Source: JANWYU01 sp964655485
GTDB lineage: Bacteria; Bdellovibrionota; Bdellovibrionia; Bdellovibrionales; Bdellovibrionaceae
NCBI GenBank assembly: GCA_964655485.1
Contig: CAZZMS010000020.1
Span: 1-14,756, forward strand
Reading direction: 5' to 3'
DNA: 14,756 bases
The translations under genes were made by a program, and so were the position numbers. Below the pieces are notes generated by a model. That model did no database searches and was not told the origin of the DNA. It saw only the letters and a list, made by a program, of their open reading frames with translations. How positions within the stretch are numbered: the first letter of the stretch is position 1; every line of letters begins with the position of its first letter. This document shows, in pieces, positions 14,027 through 14,756 of this stretch.

Positions 14027-14756
14027 ATGATACCGCCTCGAAAGCTTAACAACACATCCCGAGAAAGAGGGGGCGTCCTTGTAGGGGCCCTCTTCCTTCT
14101 TCCCTTGCTAGCGGCTGCGGTTATCTTGTGGATGGGACATTACCAATCTATTCAATCGGTTCGCTGGACTCAACAACAATGCCGAACGCAATCTCAGAGT
14201 ATTCACAAAGAACTCAAATCACACCTCGAGCTCCTCATGAAAACCAATGACCCCCTAATTATTATGCAATTTCTTCGTTGGATTTTGCGAGCAGCTGCCG
14301 TGATTCCGTACTTTTCAGGACCAGCCATAATGATGCTAAGGCTTTTGGATTCAATGATTAAAGTTTTGGTGCAAGCTCAAAATCTGGCACTCAATGCCTT
14401 GAGCGTCTGGTGGCTCTACAAATTAAGCACATTTCACGACCTGCTATCAAAAAGCTGGAAAGCCATCTACACTATCACTATTCAGCCCATTCCCTGGCCG
14501 GAGAAAATAAGCTTAAAAATCGCTGTCCGAAGATCGAACCCATCGGATCCTGAAAGTCCTTTAGCTTGGGACAAGGATTTCTCTAGAAAAATGCAACTCA
14601 CGAAAATATGGATTCACAAAACCGAACTCCACTCGGATTCTTTTCTCTCCTTGATCTTTGGCACCCCAAAAGATCCTTGGTGGGAAAAACCTTGGGTCGT
14701 GCGCGGCTGCCACAGCCGACTAGAACCAGCCGATCCAAAAAGTCTCCATCATATCT
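14027..14756 (+). CDS. Tad-like membrane-anchored protein, 3' end cut by window edge
   Basis: This frame is open from the ATG at 14027 to the right edge (243 full codons), with no in-frame start upstream. A modest AATAGG lies about 6 nt before the ATG. The N-terminus has basic residues then RERGGVLVGALFLLPLLAAA, one hydrophobic helix at about 17-36. This resembles the start of TadG/TadE-G-like proteins (Arg-rich, Gly, then hydrophobic), but unlike the two preceding genes it has no glutamate at +5 after the glycine. A second helix-rich stretch at about 86-135 is amphipathic or hydrophobic. The rest is soluble and Trp-rich (PIPWPEKI, DPWWEKPWVV). I do not recognise a catalytic motif. It starts 71 bp after the TadE-like gene and is probably in the same unit; the Tad-related role is inferred from position and the N-terminus. 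Confidence 0.6.
   Translation, partial: MIPPRKLNNTSRERGGVLVGALFLLPLLAAAVILWMGHYQSIQSVRWTQQQCRTQSQSIHKELKSHLELLMKTNDPLIIMQFLRWILRAAAVIPYFSGPAIMMLRLLDSMIKVLVQAQNLALNALSVWWLYKLSTFHDLLSKSWKAIYTITIQPIPWPEKISLKIAVRRSNPSDPESPLAWDKDFSRKMQLTKIWIHKTELHSDSFLSLIFGTPKDPWWEKPWVVRGCHSRLEPADPKSLHHI

Noticed and set aside
1..14756. Mobile elements, CRISPR arrays, tRNA or rRNA genes, toxin-antitoxin or phage-defence systems
   Set aside because: Reading through, I found no transposase, integrase, terminal inverted repeats, spaced repeats, cloverleaf-like sequence or defence gene motifs.

Overview
This window looks like chromosomal DNA of a Gram-negative (diderm) bacterium. It encodes a periplasmic TesA-type esterase, a YbbA/YbbP-type ABC system, a heptosyltransferase-like GT9 enzyme, a secreted subtilisin-family protease and Flp/Tad pilus genes. 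Coding density is high and base composition is fairly even. I see no rRNA, tRNA, CRISPR array, insertion sequence, integrase or phage gene. The mix (homodimeric zinc-ribbon glycyl-tRNA synthetase, exported subtilase, Tad-like pilins) would fit a Bdellovibrionota-like or other deltaproteobacterial-type lineage. That placement is inference from gene content, not something the sequence proves.

Layout. (1) Positions 1-4782, minus strand: glyQS, rlmD and a divergent transketolase in that transcriptional order. glyQS and rlmD are separated by one base and the transketolase follows 65 bp later; it runs off the left edge, probably a few tens of residues short of its end. (2) Positions 4903-9773, plus strand: tesA, ybbA, ybbP and a GT9 glycosyltransferase. 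ybbA and ybbP overlap by 14 bp, and ybbP and the GT9 gene are 10 bp apart, so this looks like one envelope operon starting divergently from glyQS. (3) Positions 9774-10049: a convergent intergenic region with a strong bidirectional terminator and an A/T-rich 10-bp hairpin. (4) Positions 10050-11601, minus strand: one secreted S8 (subtilisin) protease gene broken into two reading frames by a +1 frameshift near 11310-11316. The signal peptide and propeptide lie upstream of the break; the intact catalytic triad, an Ig-like domain, a Pro-Gly-Asn linker and a four-cysteine tail lie downstream. (5) Positions 11602-12057: a 456-bp gene-free divergent region with several small dyads. (6) Positions 12058-12828, plus strand: uppP, with a GTG start and a strong ribosome binding site. 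(7) From 13013 to the right edge, plus strand: an Flp-type pilin, a TadE-like pseudopilin and a third Tad-like membrane-anchored protein that runs off the window. This is probably the start of a Tad-type pilus or pseudopilus locus.

How the genes fit together. Regions 2, 4, 6 and 7 all concern the cell envelope or surface: lipid/ester hydrolysis, an MacB/LolCDE-superfamily transporter, glycan addition, recycling of the undecaprenyl carrier, a secreted protease and surface filaments. Region 1 is housekeeping (tRNA charging, RNA methylation, pentose phosphate metabolism). I found no defence system or obviously new multi-gene system. The points most worth a second look are the frameshifted protease with its unusual C-terminus, the co-directional tesA-ybbA-ybbP-GT9 cluster, and the small Tad-like trio.
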